The notes below the pieces were generated by a model. The model made no database searches. It was not told the origin of the DNA and saw only the letters and a list, made by a program, of their open reading frames with translations. Shown piece by piece: positions 23,809 through 32,669 of a stretch of DNA of 64,000 nt. A program made the translations under genes and the position numbers. Each line of letters opens with the position of its first letter. The first letter of the stretch is position 1. The DNA is taken from positions 53,305-117,304 of the forward strand of contig NZ_JAATEN010000022.1 of NCBI RefSeq assembly GCF_012034935.1, read 5' to 3'. Source of the stretch: Streptomyces zingiberis. Its GTDB lineage: Bacteria > Actinomycetota > Actinomycetes > Streptomycetales > Streptomycetaceae.

Positions 23809-24072
23809 GGCTGGGATGCCCGCGATGGTGTCCTCCCGGCTGGGAGCGGGACGGCACGGATAACGCGCCGACCATAAGCCAGCCCGGTGGGCACCGGCAA
23901 TGGCGCCGTCGCCCTTCCCGGTGCCGGCCGGGCCGTGGGCGCCGGGGCCGGGGGGCCGGCCGGCGCGCGAACGGCGCCGGCGCCGCGAGGCGCCCGTCCC
24001 CACGCGCCTCGATCGCCGTGGAGGCCCGGTCCGGCCCGGGCGGGGGTTCCCCGGGCCGCGCCGGGGCCGGGC

Positions 24073-24912
24073 TCAGCCCGCCTGGGCCGTGGCGGCCTGG
24101 GAGGCCTGGGCCTCGCCGCGGTTGACGATGGAGTTGAACGTGTAGTCGGCGACGTCCTTGCCCGCCTGGCGCGCCTGGGTGTCCGCGGTGGTGACGGCCT
24201 CGCCCGAGGTGTAACCGGACACCGTGAAGTAGGCGTAGCGGCCCACGGAGTTGGCCGTCAGCCGGCACGCGGTGGCGCGGCAGAAGACCGGCACGCCCTC
24301 GCCCGCGAGGGACTGGATGTTGCCGGCGGCGTCCTCCTTGGCCTTGGCCGCCTGCGCCTCCGTGCCGAAGATCGCGATGCCCACGGTGACGGCGACGCCG
24401 TCCCGCGCGTAGGTGGCGCGGATCACCTGGTCGCAGCCGTTCTCCGTGAGGGCGGGGGCGAGCCGGGCGGAGGCCACGGTGGCGCAGTTGGTCACGCTGT
24501 CGGTGGCGCCCTTGGCGTAGGAGCGGCTGCTCATGGTCATCCGCTCGTCCGGGAAGAGCGTGGTGGCGCTCAGCGGGGCGGTGTCCTTCTCGGCGTTCGC
24601 GATGAACTCCCGCGGGTCCGGCGGTGGCGGCGGCTTCACCTCGGAGAACGACGGTTCGGGCTGCTGTGGTTCGCTCGGGAGCGCGTCCGGCGAGGGCAGG
24701 GCCCGCTCCCCGCCTTCGGCGTTACCGCCGTTGACGAGCCCGAAGGTGACGACCGAGGCCACGATCGCGGTGGCCGCCACCCCGCCGCCGATCATCAGCA
24801 GGCGCCGACGGCGGTTGCGGGCGGCCGTCCGGTCCGCCATGGCGCCCCAGTCGGGCGACGATGAATCGAAAGAACCTCCGGGCCCTGGAAAGCCCTGATG
24901 CCCAAAGCTCAT
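24073..24912 (-). CDS. membrane-anchored secreted protein of unknown function
   Basis: 279 aa from ATG 24912. A Gly/Pro-rich cytoplasmic start, a basic RNRRRR stretch and one hydrophobic segment at about 38-60, then a Pro-rich stalk and an extracellular domain with four cysteines (TNCATV, NGCDQV, FCRATAC) that may form two disulfides. No enzyme motif is seen. Another in-frame ATG lies at 24921; I chose 24912 because TAAGAT (24925 down to 24920) sits seven bases before it, a leaderless layout. Streptomycetes have similar uncharacterised proteins. Confidence 0.7.
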   Translation of the reverse strand: MSFGHQGFPGPGGSFDSSSPDWGAMADRTAARNRRRRLLMIGGGVAATAIVASVVTFGLVNGGNAEGGERALPSPDALPSEPQQPEPSFSEVKPPPPPDPREFIANAEKDTAPLSATTLFPDERMTMSSRSYAKGATDSVTNCATVASARLAPALTENGCDQVIRATYARDGVAVTVGIAIFGTEAQAAKAKEDAAGNIQSLAGEGVPVFCRATACRLTANSVGRYAYFTVSGYTSGEAVTTADTQARQAGKDVADYTFNSIVNRGEAQASQAATAQAG

Positions 24913-24921
24913 AGGACGCAT

Positions 24922-25294
24922 CTTAAACCGCTTGGTGCATGAGGAACCGACCGCCGACAACCTCCCTTTCTGGGCACGGGGAAGTGGCGCGGGCCGAGTA
25001 CCGCCTGCCGGACGGCGGGACGTCGCCGGCCGGGGCGTCGATCCGGGGCGCCGGATCCGGGCCGGCGCGGTGCCCGTGGTGGCGTTCGTGGGCGGTGGGG
25101 GATCGGGCAGGGACGGTCTCGTCGCCCAGATCACGGCGGACTCGCCGCGCGCGGACGCTCGGTGACGGCCCGTGGGGACGGGGCGGGACGCCCGCTCCCG
25201 GTGGGGTGGCCGGACGGTGCGGGAACTCCTGGGAACTCCTGGTCCCCGTGGCGCCGCCGCGGATCGGGGCGGCGGCCGGCCCTGCCGGCCCGTC
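24922..25294. other. gene-free stretch upstream of the anchored protein
   Basis: 373 bases. It holds the -10-like TAAGAT of the - strand gene at its left end and otherwise plain GC-rich DNA up to the 14-bp tandem repeat that starts at 25295. No gene is supported. Confidence 0.4.
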
Positions 25295-25425
25295 CGCCGT
25301 CCGTCAGCCGCCGTCCGTCAGCCGCCGTCCGTCAGCCGCCGTCCGTCAGCCGCCGTCCGTCAGCCGCCGTCCGTCAGCCGCCGTCCGCCAGCCGCCGTCC
25401 GTCAGCCGCCGTCCGTCAGCCGCCG
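25295..25425. repeat. 14-bp tandem repeat, about nine copies
   Basis: The unit CAGCCGCCGTCCGT recurs at 25305, 25319, 25333, 25347, 25361, 25375, 25389, 25403 and 25417, with one variant copy (GCCAG in place of GTCAG at 25389) and a partial leading unit from 25295. Read on the - strand each unit contains TGA, and one of them is the stop codon of the EamA gene (25416-25418). The period is not a multiple of three, so copy changes there would not keep frame. Confidence 0.95.
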
Positions 25426-26402
25426 CCCGGTCCCGGCTCCGGCTGGGGGGTGGGCTGCGGGGTGACCGCCGGACCGGGCGGGGGAGCGGACGGTGGCCCG
25501 GGTATGGGGTCCGGGGTGGCCGCCGGGCGGGCCGGGCCGGGGATCGCGACGGCCGGCCCGGGGGCAGTCCCCGGCCCCGCCCGGCGCCCGCGCAGCACCG
25601 TCCCGGCGCAGGCCGTGCCGACGCACCCGAGCGCCAGCCACTGCGCGGGCGCCAGGTGCTCGGCGAGCACGGTGGTGCCCGCGATCCCCGCGCACACGGG
25701 CTCCAGGCTCTGCAGCACCCCGACCGTGCGCGGTGGCAGCCGCCGCAGCGCGGCCAGCTCCAGCGAGTACGGCAGCGCGGTGGCGAGGACGGCCACCAGG
25801 GCCCCGGTCAGCAGCACCCGGGTGTCCAGCAGCGCGCTCCCGCTCTCCGCCACGCCGAAGGGCACCGTCAGCACGGCCGCCCAGGTGACGGCGAGCGCCA
25901 GCGGGGCCCCGCCGCCCCGGGTCCCGGCCCGCCGGCTGAGCAGCAGGTAGCAGGCCATGGAGACCCCGGAGGCCAGGGCCAGCACCACCCCGGGCAGCGG
26001 GGCCCGTACCCCGCCGGGTGCGTGGAAGAGCCAGACGCCGAGCCCGGCGAGGGAGGCGAGCAGGAGGTCGCCCGTCCGCCGGGACGCCAGCAGGGCCAGC
26101 GTCACCGGCCCGAGCAGCTGAAGCGCCGACACGGTGCCCAGCGGCAGGTACCACAGGGCGGGATAGACGAGGTTCATCCCGGCGATCGCCGTGCCGAAGC
26201 CGAGGACGAGCAGCAGGTCCGCCCGGGTGCGCGGCAGCGCCGGGCGGTGGACGAGCAGGAGGACCACGGCGGCCAGGCCCAGCCGCAGGGCCATCACCCC
26301 CAGCGGCCCCACCACATCGAACAGCTGTTTACCCACGGCGAGTCCGAAGTGCACGCTGAGCATGCTGCCGAGCACCAGGGCAGGGGCGGTCGACTCCCTC
26401 AT
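25416..26402 (-). CDS. EamA/DMT-family exporter (RhtA-like)
   Basis: 328 aa. About ten hydrophobic helices in two EamA repeats (FDVVGPLGVMALRLGLAAVV near residue 30; CAGIAGTTVLAEHLAPAQW near 255), as in RhtA-type amino-acid or metabolite exporters. The last ~50 residues are a Pro/Gly-rich cytoplasmic tail that runs into the 14-bp repeat, which supplies the stop codon. ATG 26402 has AGGGGG directly upstream. Substrate unknown. Confidence 0.87.
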   Translation of the reverse strand: MRESTAPALVLGSMLSVHFGLAVGKQLFDVVGPLGVMALRLGLAAVVLLLVHRPALPRTRADLLLVLGFGTAIAGMNLVYPALWYLPLGTVSALQLLGPVTLALLASRRTGDLLLASLAGLGVWLFHAPGGVRAPLPGVVLALASGVSMACYLLLSRRAGTRGGGAPLALAVTWAAVLTVPFGVAESGSALLDTRVLLTGALVAVLATALPYSLELAALRRLPPRTVGVLQSLEPVCAGIAGTTVLAEHLAPAQWLALGCVGTACAGTVLRGRRAGPGTAPGPAVAIPGPARPAATPDPIPGPPSAPPPGPAVTPQPTPQPEPGPGGG

Positions 26403-26761
26403 CCCCCTAGGCTCGGTTGGGCCAACTATGGACGTCTATCGAACATTTGGGGTCGAATTCCTTTAGCATTACCTTTGTGGCGGATCGTCCGGTGACGGAA
26501 CGTGGCGGGTGTCACCCTCTCGCGGGACCGCCTGTCCTCCGGCCTTCCGCTCCTCCGGCCCGGACGGCGCGGGCGGCCGGGCGGAGGGCTGCCGGGCGGG
26601 CGCCCGCGCCGGCCGGATCGCTCCGGCGCCGTCATGTGGCCGTCGCCCGCCCCGGTCCGCCCCGGTCCGGTCCGCCCCGCCGTCCCGCGGGGGTCCGGAG
26701 CGGCCCGGTGGCGGCCCGGGGCCGGTCCGGGGTCCTGCCCGGGGCACGCCTCGGAGGCGTT
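26403..26761. other. gene-free stretch upstream of the EamA gene and rplM
   Basis: The first 80 bases (26425-26480) are unusually AT-rich for this DNA and probably contain the promoter of the - strand EamA gene (TAGACG and CATAGT are -10-like). The rest is GC-rich. A small hairpin ACGCCT-CGG-AGGCGT followed by TTTT lies at 26746-26763, immediately before the rplM promoter, and may stop upstream + strand transcription. Confidence 0.45.
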
Positions 26762-26791
26762 TTGACCGGCGTGGCGCCTCCCCGGTATCCT
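26762..26791 (+). promoter_or_regulatory. rplM-rpsI promoter
   Basis: TTGACC (26762-26767), an 18-base spacer and TATCCT (26786-26791) make the best vegetative (HrdB-type) promoter in the window. The start site would be near 26798, leaving a leader of about 200 bases before the rplM GTG, long enough for ribosomal-protein leader regulation, although no known leader fold was recognised. Confidence 0.7.
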
Positions 26792-27001
26792 GCTGGTTCG
26801 TTATGCGTATTGGCTTGCTCCATCTCACGTGAGGGGCCCTTACGCCGGTCCACCGGGCCGACACCAGCAGCGGGCGCACGGGCCGCGTCACCCGTTCCCG
26901 CAGGGCTGTCGTGGTCGTCCAGGTGACCTTGTCAGGACCTTCCCCACCGGCCCTTCCGGGCCCGGGGAGCCCCATCACTGCAGAAGCGAAGGCTAACGAC
27001 C

Positions 27002-27445
27002 GTGCGTACGTACAGCCCCAAGCCCGGCGACGTCCAGCGCCAGTGGTACGTCATCGACGCCACCGACGTGGTTCTCGGCCGCCTGGCCTCCCAGGCCGCC
27101 ACCCTGCTGCGCGGCAAGCACAAGCCGGTGTACGCGCCGCACGTTGACGCTGGTGACTTCGTCATCATCATCAACGCCGACAAGGTGCACCTCTCCGGCA
27201 ACAAGCGGACCCAGAAGCTGGCCTACCGCCACTCGGGCTACCCCGGTGGTCTGCGGTCCGTCCGCTACGACGACCTGCTGGCGAAGAACCCGGAGAAGGC
27301 CGTCGAGAAGGCCATCAAGGGCATGATCCCCAAGAACACGCTGGGCCGTCAGGTCCTCTCGAAGCTCAAGGTCTACGCGGGCTCCGAGCACCCCCACGGG
27401 GCCCAGCAGCCCGTCCCGTTCGAGATCACCCAGGTCGCGCAGTAG
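27002..27445 (+). CDS. rplM: 50S ribosomal protein L13 (uL13)
   Basis: 147 aa from GTG 27002. MRTYSPKPGDVQRQWYVIDA, the VNADKVHLSGNK-type segment and GMIPKNTLGRQVLSKLKVYAG are diagnostic. uL13 binds early in 50S assembly. It forms the conserved rplM-rpsI pair, separated by 40 bases, here downstream of the accessory segment that follows truA. Confidence 0.97.
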   Translation: MRTYSPKPGDVQRQWYVIDATDVVLGRLASQAATLLRGKHKPVYAPHVDAGDFVIIINADKVHLSGNKRTQKLAYRHSGYPGGLRSVRYDDLLAKNPEKAVEKAIKGMIPKNTLGRQVLSKLKVYAGSEHPHGAQQPVPFEITQVAQ

Positions 27446-27485
27446 TACCGGCCACCCCCGAGACAAGAGAGAACCGAGGAGAATC

Positions 27486-28025
27486 GTGGCCGAGACCACC
27501 GCAGAGACCCCCGTCGCCGACGTGGAGGAGACCTCCGCCGTCGAGGAGACGTCCGCCGAGGAGACCCACGGCGCCGAGGAGACCCACGGCGCTGAGGAGT
27601 ACACCACCGAGTCGCTCGCGTCCCGCTTCGGCGACCCCCAGCCGGCCTCCGGCCTGGGCCGCCGGAAGAACGCCATCGCCCGCGTGCGCATCGTGCCGGG
27701 CAGCGGCCAGTGGAAGATCAACGGTCGCGCCCTGGAGGAGTACTTCCCCAACAAGGTGCACCAGCAGGAGGTCAACGAGCCCTTCAAGGTGCTGGAGCTC
27801 GACGACCGCTATGACGTCATCGCCCGCATCCGCGGCGGCGGCACCTCCGGCCAGGCCGGTGCCCTGCGGCTGGGCGTCGCCCGTGCGCTGAACGAGGCGG
27901 ACGTCGACAACAACCGCGGCCCCCTCAAGAAGGCCGGCTTCCTGAGCCGGGACGACCGGGCCGTGGAGCGGAAGAAGGCCGGTCTGAAGAAGGCCCGCAA
28001 GGCTCCGCAGTACAGCAAGCGCTGA
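27486..28025 (+). CDS. rpsI: 30S ribosomal protein S9 (uS9) with acidic N-terminal repeat
   Basis: 179 aa from GTG 27486 (ACCGAGGAG upstream). The ~125-residue C-terminal core has GRRKNAIARVRIVPGSG and ends in the KKARKAPQYSKR tail whose last residues contact P-site tRNA. The first ~50 residues are an acidic extension with a duplicated ETHGAE unit, characteristic of actinobacteria but with a local repeat. A strong hairpin follows. Confidence 0.96.
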   Translation: MAETTAETPVADVEETSAVEETSAEETHGAEETHGAEEYTTESLASRFGDPQPASGLGRRKNAIARVRIVPGSGQWKINGRALEEYFPNKVHQQEVNEPFKVLELDDRYDVIARIRGGGTSGQAGALRLGVARALNEADVDNNRGPLKKAGFLSRDDRAVERKKAGLKKARKAPQYSKR

Positions 28026-28046
28026 CCGCTCACCCGCGGTACGACT

Positions 28047-28080
28047 CGCCCCGGCGGCACGATCCGTGCCTGCCGGGGCG
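28047..28080 (+). terminator. terminator after rpsI
   Basis: 28047-28061 (CGCCCCGGCGGCACG) pairs with 28065-28080 around an ATC triloop, interrupted by one bulged T at 28071; ACGA/TCGT outside the stem can also pair. It lies 21 bases after the rpsI stop and separates the ribosomal pair from glmM. Confidence 0.8.
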
Positions 28081-28232
28081 TTCGTCATATGGTCTGACAG
28101 GGGTGTGGTGTCGTCTCTTGCCGTCGAGGGAGGACAAGAGAGGACACGGCACCCCAGGACCGGCATCCTCCGGCCCGCGGCCCCACGGTGCCCGCGGCCC
28201 GGCTTCACCTTCAGCGATCACGGAGGACACCA

Positions 28233-29591
28233 GTGGGACGACTCTTCGGCACGGACGGTGTGCGCGGCGTCGCCAACGCGGACCTGACGGCGGAGCTCGC
28301 GCTCGGCCTCTCGGTCGCGGCGGCGCACGTGCTCGCCGAGGCGGGGACGTTCGAGGGCCATCGGCCGACGGCGGTGGTCGGGCGTGATCCGCGCGCGTCC
28401 GGGGAGTTCCTGGAAGCCGCCGTCGTGGCCGGGCTCGCCAGCGCCGGCGTGGACGTGCTCCGCGTCGGGGTGCTGCCCACCCCCGCGGTGGCGTATCTCA
28501 CCGGCGCGCTCGGCGCCGACCTCGGCGTGATGCTCTCCGCCAGCCACAACCCGATGCCCGACAACGGCATCAAGTTCTTCGCCCGCGGCGGCCACAAACT
28601 CCCCGACGAGCTGGAGGACCGCATCGAGGCGCTCCACGGCTCGCACGGGGCCGGGGAGCCCTGGGACCGGCCGACGGGCGCCGGGGTCGGCCGGGTCCGC
28701 GCCTACGACGAGGGGTTCGACAACTACGTCGCCCACCTGATCGGCGTGCTGCCCAACCGGCTCGACGGCCTGAAGGTGGTGCTGGACGAGGCCAACGGCG
28801 CCGCGTCCCGGGTCTCCCCGGAGGCGTTCGCGCGGGCCGGCGCCCAGGTGATCACGGTCGGCGCCGACCCCGACGGGCTCAACATCAACGACGGCTGCGG
28901 CTCCACCCACCTCGCGCACGTCCGGGACGCCGTCCTGGAGCACGGCGCGGACCTCGGCATCGCCCACGACGGGGACGCCGACCGCTGCCTGGCCGTGGAC
29001 GCCGAGGGCAACGAGGTGGACGGCGACCAGATCATGGCCGTCCTGGCGGTCGGCCTGCGCGAGCGGGGCGCGCTGCGGCGGAACACCGTCGTCGCCACCG
29101 TCATGTCCAACCTGGGCTTCAAGCTGGCGATGGAGCGGGAGGGCATCTCCCTGGTGCAGACGGCGGTCGGTGACCGGTACGTGCTGGAGGAGATGAAGAA
29201 GGAGGGCTACGCGCTGGGCGGCGAGCAGTCCGGCCACGTCATCATCCTCGACCACGCCACCACCGGCGACGGCACGCTCACCGGCCTCATGCTCGCCGCG
29301 CGGCTCAGCGCCACCGGCCGGAGCCTGCGCGAGCTGGCCGCCGTGATGGAGCGGCTGCCGCAGGTGCTGGTGAACGTCCCCGACGTCGACAAGTCCCGGG
29401 TGGACTCCAGCCCCGAGCTGGCCGCCGCCGTGGCCGACGCGGAGCGGGAGCTCGGCGCCACCGGGCGGGTGCTGCTCCGCCCCTCGGGCACGGAGCCGCT
29501 GGTCCGGGTGATGGTCGAGGCTCCCGACACCGAGCAGGCCCGCTCGGTCGCGGCGCGCCTCGCCGACGCGGTGAAGTCGGCGCTGGGCTAG
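28233..29591 (+). CDS. glmM: phosphoglucosamine mutase
   Basis: 452 aa from GTG 28233, preceded by CGGAGGAC. MGRLFGTDGVRGVAN at the start; the phosphoserine is Ser104 in MLSASHNP; the Mg-binding loop is DGDADRC near 247; the substrate loop GEQSGH is near 332. It converts glucosamine-6-phosphate to glucosamine-1-phosphate for UDP-GlcNAc and peptidoglycan synthesis, feeding on the product of GlmS, encoded 3 kb downstream. Conserved neighbour of rplM-rpsI. Confidence 0.97.
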   Translation: MGRLFGTDGVRGVANADLTAELALGLSVAAAHVLAEAGTFEGHRPTAVVGRDPRASGEFLEAAVVAGLASAGVDVLRVGVLPTPAVAYLTGALGADLGVMLSASHNPMPDNGIKFFARGGHKLPDELEDRIEALHGSHGAGEPWDRPTGAGVGRVRAYDEGFDNYVAHLIGVLPNRLDGLKVVLDEANGAASRVSPEAFARAGAQVITVGADPDGLNINDGCGSTHLAHVRDAVLEHGADLGIAHDGDADRCLAVDAEGNEVDGDQIMAVLAVGLRERGALRRNTVVATVMSNLGFKLAMEREGISLVQTAVGDRYVLEEMKKEGYALGGEQSGHVIILDHATTGDGTLTGLMLAARLSATGRSLRELAAVMERLPQVLVNVPDVDKSRVDSSPELAAAVADAERELGATGRVLLRPSGTEPLVRVMVEAPDTEQARSVAARLADAVKSALG

Positions 29592-29918
29592 GCGGCGCCG
29601 GGCCGGGCGGCGTTCCGGAAGCGGCGCGTCCGCCCGGGGGCGGATCCACCCGCGGGGTGCGTCCGCCGGCAGGGTGAGTCCGCCCGCCGGCGGGCCCGGC
29701 GGCGCCCGGCGCGTCCGGTCCCACGGTGGACGGGCGCATCGGCGCGGGGCTCGCCCCGGGACGGGGTGCACCGGGCCGCGTCCGGCCGCGCGGCGAGCGT
29801 GCGGTGGCCGGGCGGTGGACGGGCGGGACACCGCCGGGGCCCGGCGGGGGAGCCGGCGGACCGTCCAGGTGCGGCCGGGGTCGTCACCGGGTTCCGCGCT
29901 GGGTGTGCCGGGCCCGGG
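29592..29918. other. gene-free stretch between convergent glmM and DUF389 genes
   Basis: 327 bases. A six-pair hairpin TCCGCC-CGGG-GGCGGA (29629-29644) could act as a shared terminator for the convergent genes. The rest is GC-rich DNA with imperfect CCGCCGG-type repeats and no supported gene. Confidence 0.45.
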
Positions 29919-30887
29919 TCAGGGCCCGGAGCGGGCGGTGTCCCGGGCGGCCAGGGCGCGCTCCCGCCGCTTGGTCCGCTCCAGCAGCAGCCGCTGGGCG
30001 ATCATGGTGAGGGTGCCCGCGACGAGGATGCCGCTGAGGTTGACCACGAGTTGCAGGCTCGAGCCGCGCAGCTCCGGCCCGTCGCCGTAGGCCAGCGCGA
30101 CGGCGGCGTTCGCGGCCGCCGGCACGGTCGTCACCGAGATCGCCACCCCGATCAGGGCGCCGGACTTCGCCGAGGTCAGGGAGAGCGCCCCGGCGATTCC
30201 CGCGAGGAGCGCCACCACCAGCGAGAGCCGGCCCGGCTGCCAGACGAACTCCGTGGTGCCGCGCCTGCCCCCGAGCATCCCCGCCGAGAACAGGCCGGCC
30301 GCGTCCAGTGCGAGGGTGCCCACCGTCGTCAGGGCGATGGCCACGGCGAACCCGGTGACCAGCGCGGACAGCGACCGCGCCGCCTGCCGTGGCCGCCACT
30401 GCGCCAGCGCCGTGCTCACCCCGGACAGCGGGCCGAACTCGGGGCCGACGGCCATGGCGCCCACGATCAGGATGGCGTTGTCCAGCATCACGCCGCAGGC
30501 CGCGATCATCACGGCGGTGGTCATGAAGGCCAGGTAGGTGACGGAGACGGTGGACTCCTCGTGGGTCAGCTCCGAGAGCGACTCCCACAGCACCGCGTCC
30601 GCCGGTTCCCCCGGCGCCTCCCGCTCGGCCCGCGCGGACCGCTCGGAGAGCGACAGGACGGCGTCCTGGAGGACGATCGAGCCGTCCCGGGCCAGGCCCA
30701 GCGCGCGCAACTCGTCGATCAGCTCGTCGGCGGCCTCCCGGGCCACCTCACAGAGCAGCAGGTCGCCGGGCGGCTGCCGCGCGGCCCCGGCCACCACCGC
30801 CAGGTGCGCGGTGCCCACCGACCGCTCCAGCACCTCCGTGACCTCGCCGGTCCGCTCCGCGGGGCAGATGATCCGCAGCTGAAGCAT
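29919..30887 (-). CDS. DUF389 family membrane protein
   Basis: 322 aa. An N-terminal ferredoxin-like soluble part (LQLRIICPAERTGEVTEVLE) is followed from about residue 120 by the DUF389 membrane domain: several hydrophobic helices with the conserved DNAILIVGAMAVGPEFGPLSG. The family (TIGR00341-like) is widespread and uncharacterised; transport or sensing in the cytoplasmic membrane is only a guess. ATG 30887 was taken as start because the N-terminal strand begins there. Confidence 0.85.
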   Translation of the reverse strand: MLQLRIICPAERTGEVTEVLERSVGTAHLAVVAGAARQPPGDLLLCEVAREAADELIDELRALGLARDGSIVLQDAVLSLSERSARAEREAPGEPADAVLWESLSELTHEESTVSVTYLAFMTTAVMIAACGVMLDNAILIVGAMAVGPEFGPLSGVSTALAQWRPRQAARSLSALVTGFAVAIALTTVGTLALDAAGLFSAGMLGGRRGTTEFVWQPGRLSLVVALLAGIAGALSLTSAKSGALIGVAISVTTVPAAANAAVALAYGDGPELRGSSLQLVVNLSGILVAGTLTMIAQRLLLERTKRRERALAARDTARSGP

Positions 30888-31102
30888 GCGCCGCACCTTA
30901 GGGCCTGTCCGGCGGATCGTGCCGGAGACGCGGGCTCCGCCGGGCCCATCCGCGCCGCCGGCGACCGCCGCCGACCGCCGCCGCCGATCGGCGGCGTTCC
31001 CGTGCCGCCGGCCCGCTCCTCCGCCACGCGGCCCGGCCGCACCGGCCCCCGGGGCCGCCCCGTCGCGCGGGACCGGCGCGGCGCCGCGCGCCACCCGGCG
31101 GC

Positions 31103-32146
31103 TCAGAGTTTGCGCAGGCTCAGCCGCCGCACCTTGTGGTCCGCGCCCTTGCGCAGGACCAGGCCCGCGCGGCCCCGGGTGGGCAGGATGTTCTGCTCCA
31201 GGTTGGGCCGGTTGATCGTGCTCCACATGGTGCGGGCGTACTCCAGCGCCTCGTCCTCGGAGACCTGGGTGAACTTCTTGAAGTAGGAGGACGGGTCCTG
31301 GAAGGCCGTGGCGCGCAGGGCGCGGAAGCGGTCCAGGTACCACCGCTCGATGTCCTCGGTGCGGGCGTCGACGTAGACGCTGAAGTCGAAGTAGTCGGCG
31401 AGGCCGACCCGGGTGCGGCCGTCGCGGCCGGGGAGCGCGGGCTGGAGGACGTTGAGCCCTTCGACGATGAGGATGTCCGGGCCGCGGACGGTCAGCCGCT
31501 CGCCCGGGACGATGTCGTAGACCAGGTGGGAGTAGACCGGCGCGGTGACCTCCGGGTGGCCCGCCTTCACCTCGGCGACGAAACGGGTCAGCGCCCGCCG
31601 GTCGTAGGACTCCGGGAAGCCCTTGCGGGACATCAGACCGCGCCGCCGCAGTTCGCCGTTGGGCAGCAGGAAGCCGTCGGTGGTCACGAGCTCGACGCGC
31701 GGGTGCTCCGGCCACCGTGCCAGCAGCGCCTGGAGCAGCCGCGCGACCGTGGACTTGCCGACGGCGACGCTGCCCGCCACGCCGATGACGAACGGGGTGC
31801 CGGGCTGGACGCCGGGCACGCCGGCGCCGCCCGTGCCCCCGCCCGCGCCACCGGGCCCGTCCCCGGCGTCCCCGGTGCCGGTCAGGAAGGTGTTGAGGGC
31901 GCCGCGCAGCCGTCCGGTGGCGGCCACGTACAGGTTGAGCAGCCGGGAGAGCGGGAGGTAGACCTCCCGCACCTCGTCCAGGTCGATGACGTCGCCCAGC
32001 CCGCGCAGCCGTTCCACTTCGTCCGCCGTCAGCGGCAGCGGGGTCCGCTCGCGCAGGGCGCTCCACTCGGCACGGCCGAGGTCCACATAAGGGGTGACAT
32101 CGGGGCGGCGTCGCTGCTGGGGGTCGGTGAGGGGCACGGGCCCCAT
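31103..32146 (-). CDS. coaA: type I pantothenate kinase
   Basis: 347 aa from ATG 32146. P-loop GVAGSVAVGKST, then VTTDGFLLPN, RKGFPESYD and the C-terminal NLEQNILPTRGRAGLVLRKG are all CoaA signatures. It phosphorylates pantothenate, the first step of coenzyme A synthesis. A Gly-rich insertion of about 20 residues (near 92-113) precedes the P-loop. The gene is divergent from a small ORF at 32339. Confidence 0.95.
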   Translation of the reverse strand: MGPVPLTDPQQRRRPDVTPYVDLGRAEWSALRERTPLPLTADEVERLRGLGDVIDLDEVREVYLPLSRLLNLYVAATGRLRGALNTFLTGTGDAGDGPGGAGGGTGGAGVPGVQPGTPFVIGVAGSVAVGKSTVARLLQALLARWPEHPRVELVTTDGFLLPNGELRRRGLMSRKGFPESYDRRALTRFVAEVKAGHPEVTAPVYSHLVYDIVPGERLTVRGPDILIVEGLNVLQPALPGRDGRTRVGLADYFDFSVYVDARTEDIERWYLDRFRALRATAFQDPSSYFKKFTQVSEDEALEYARTMWSTINRPNLEQNILPTRGRAGLVLRKGADHKVRRLSLRKL

Positions 32147-32338
32147 TGTGCGCGGGGACGGGACGGCGCCGGCGGGCCGGGGGTGGGGCCGCGCATCCGG
32201 CGGTGTCACCCGCACGGCCGCCACGGGTTCTCCGCCCGCCCTACACAAGATGTTCGCCGGGCCCTAACGTTCGGGGGCGGAACACCGGCCGCACGCCGCC
32301 CCGGCCCGGCCGGCCCGCACCCGATCAGGGGGGACACC

Positions 32339-32635
32339 ATGTCCGTTTCCGCCCACCGTCCCGCCCGGCTGTTCGGCCACGCCTTCGGCCGGAGACGGGA
32401 CGGCGGCGCGCCGGTGGCCGCCCGTCCCGCCCCGCCGGCCTTTCCCCACCCGGCCCCGGAGGCGGCCGGGCGGATCGTCAGCGACCTCGCCGACGAACTG
32501 CCCGACGAGGATCTGATGGAGGACCTCGACGACTGCCTGGACCTCTACCGGACGGGCACCAAGCCGAGCTGCGAGGAGTCCGAGTACCTCTGGCTGCTGC
32601 GGGACGCCCGGGACCGGATCGACCGGAGCCGCTGA
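32339..32635 (+). CDS. small conserved-looking protein of unknown function
   Basis: 98 aa. A basic, Ala/Pro-rich first half and an acidic second half (LADELPDEDLMEDLDDCLDLY, then SEYLWLLRDARDRIDR) that looks like two helices. An AGGGGGGACACC sequence precedes the ATG. No motif recognised. A 12-bp repeat begins at its stop codon. Its reading frame has typical high third-position GC, supporting a real gene. Confidence 0.6.
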   Translation: MSVSAHRPARLFGHAFGRRRDGGAPVAARPAPPAFPHPAPEAAGRIVSDLADELPDEDLMEDLDDCLDLYRTGTKPSCEESEYLWLLRDARDRIDRSR

Positions 32636-32669
32636 ACGCGCGGCCGAACGCGCGGCCGAACGCGCGGCC
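32634..32669 (+). repeat. 12-bp tandem repeat (three copies) at a stop codon
   Basis: GAACGCGCGGCC occurs at 32634, 32646 and 32658, followed by degenerate GGGCGGCC units. The first copy overlaps the TGA of the 98-aa ORF (32633-32635). The remaining gap to glmS (to 32928) shows no other gene. Confidence 0.85.

Noticed and set aside
21544..23877. A 777-codon open frame on the + strand opposite the LAL regulator
   Set aside because: Antisense shadow; the regulator frame has recognisable P-loop and HTH motifs, whereas this frame has none.
25295..25425. 14-bp repeats as a CRISPR array
   Set aside because: Units are directly adjacent without unique spacers, and no cas genes are present.
26702..26763. 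ACGCCT-CGG-AGGCGT-TTT as a firm terminator
   Set aside because: The shape fits, but no + strand gene lies upstream that would need it; mentioned only as possible.
28088..28099. TGGTCTGACAG in the rpsI-glmM gap, resembling the LldR operator
   Set aside because: The last base breaks the palindrome and the TNGTNNNACNA pattern, and glmM has no link to lactate. Most likely chance.
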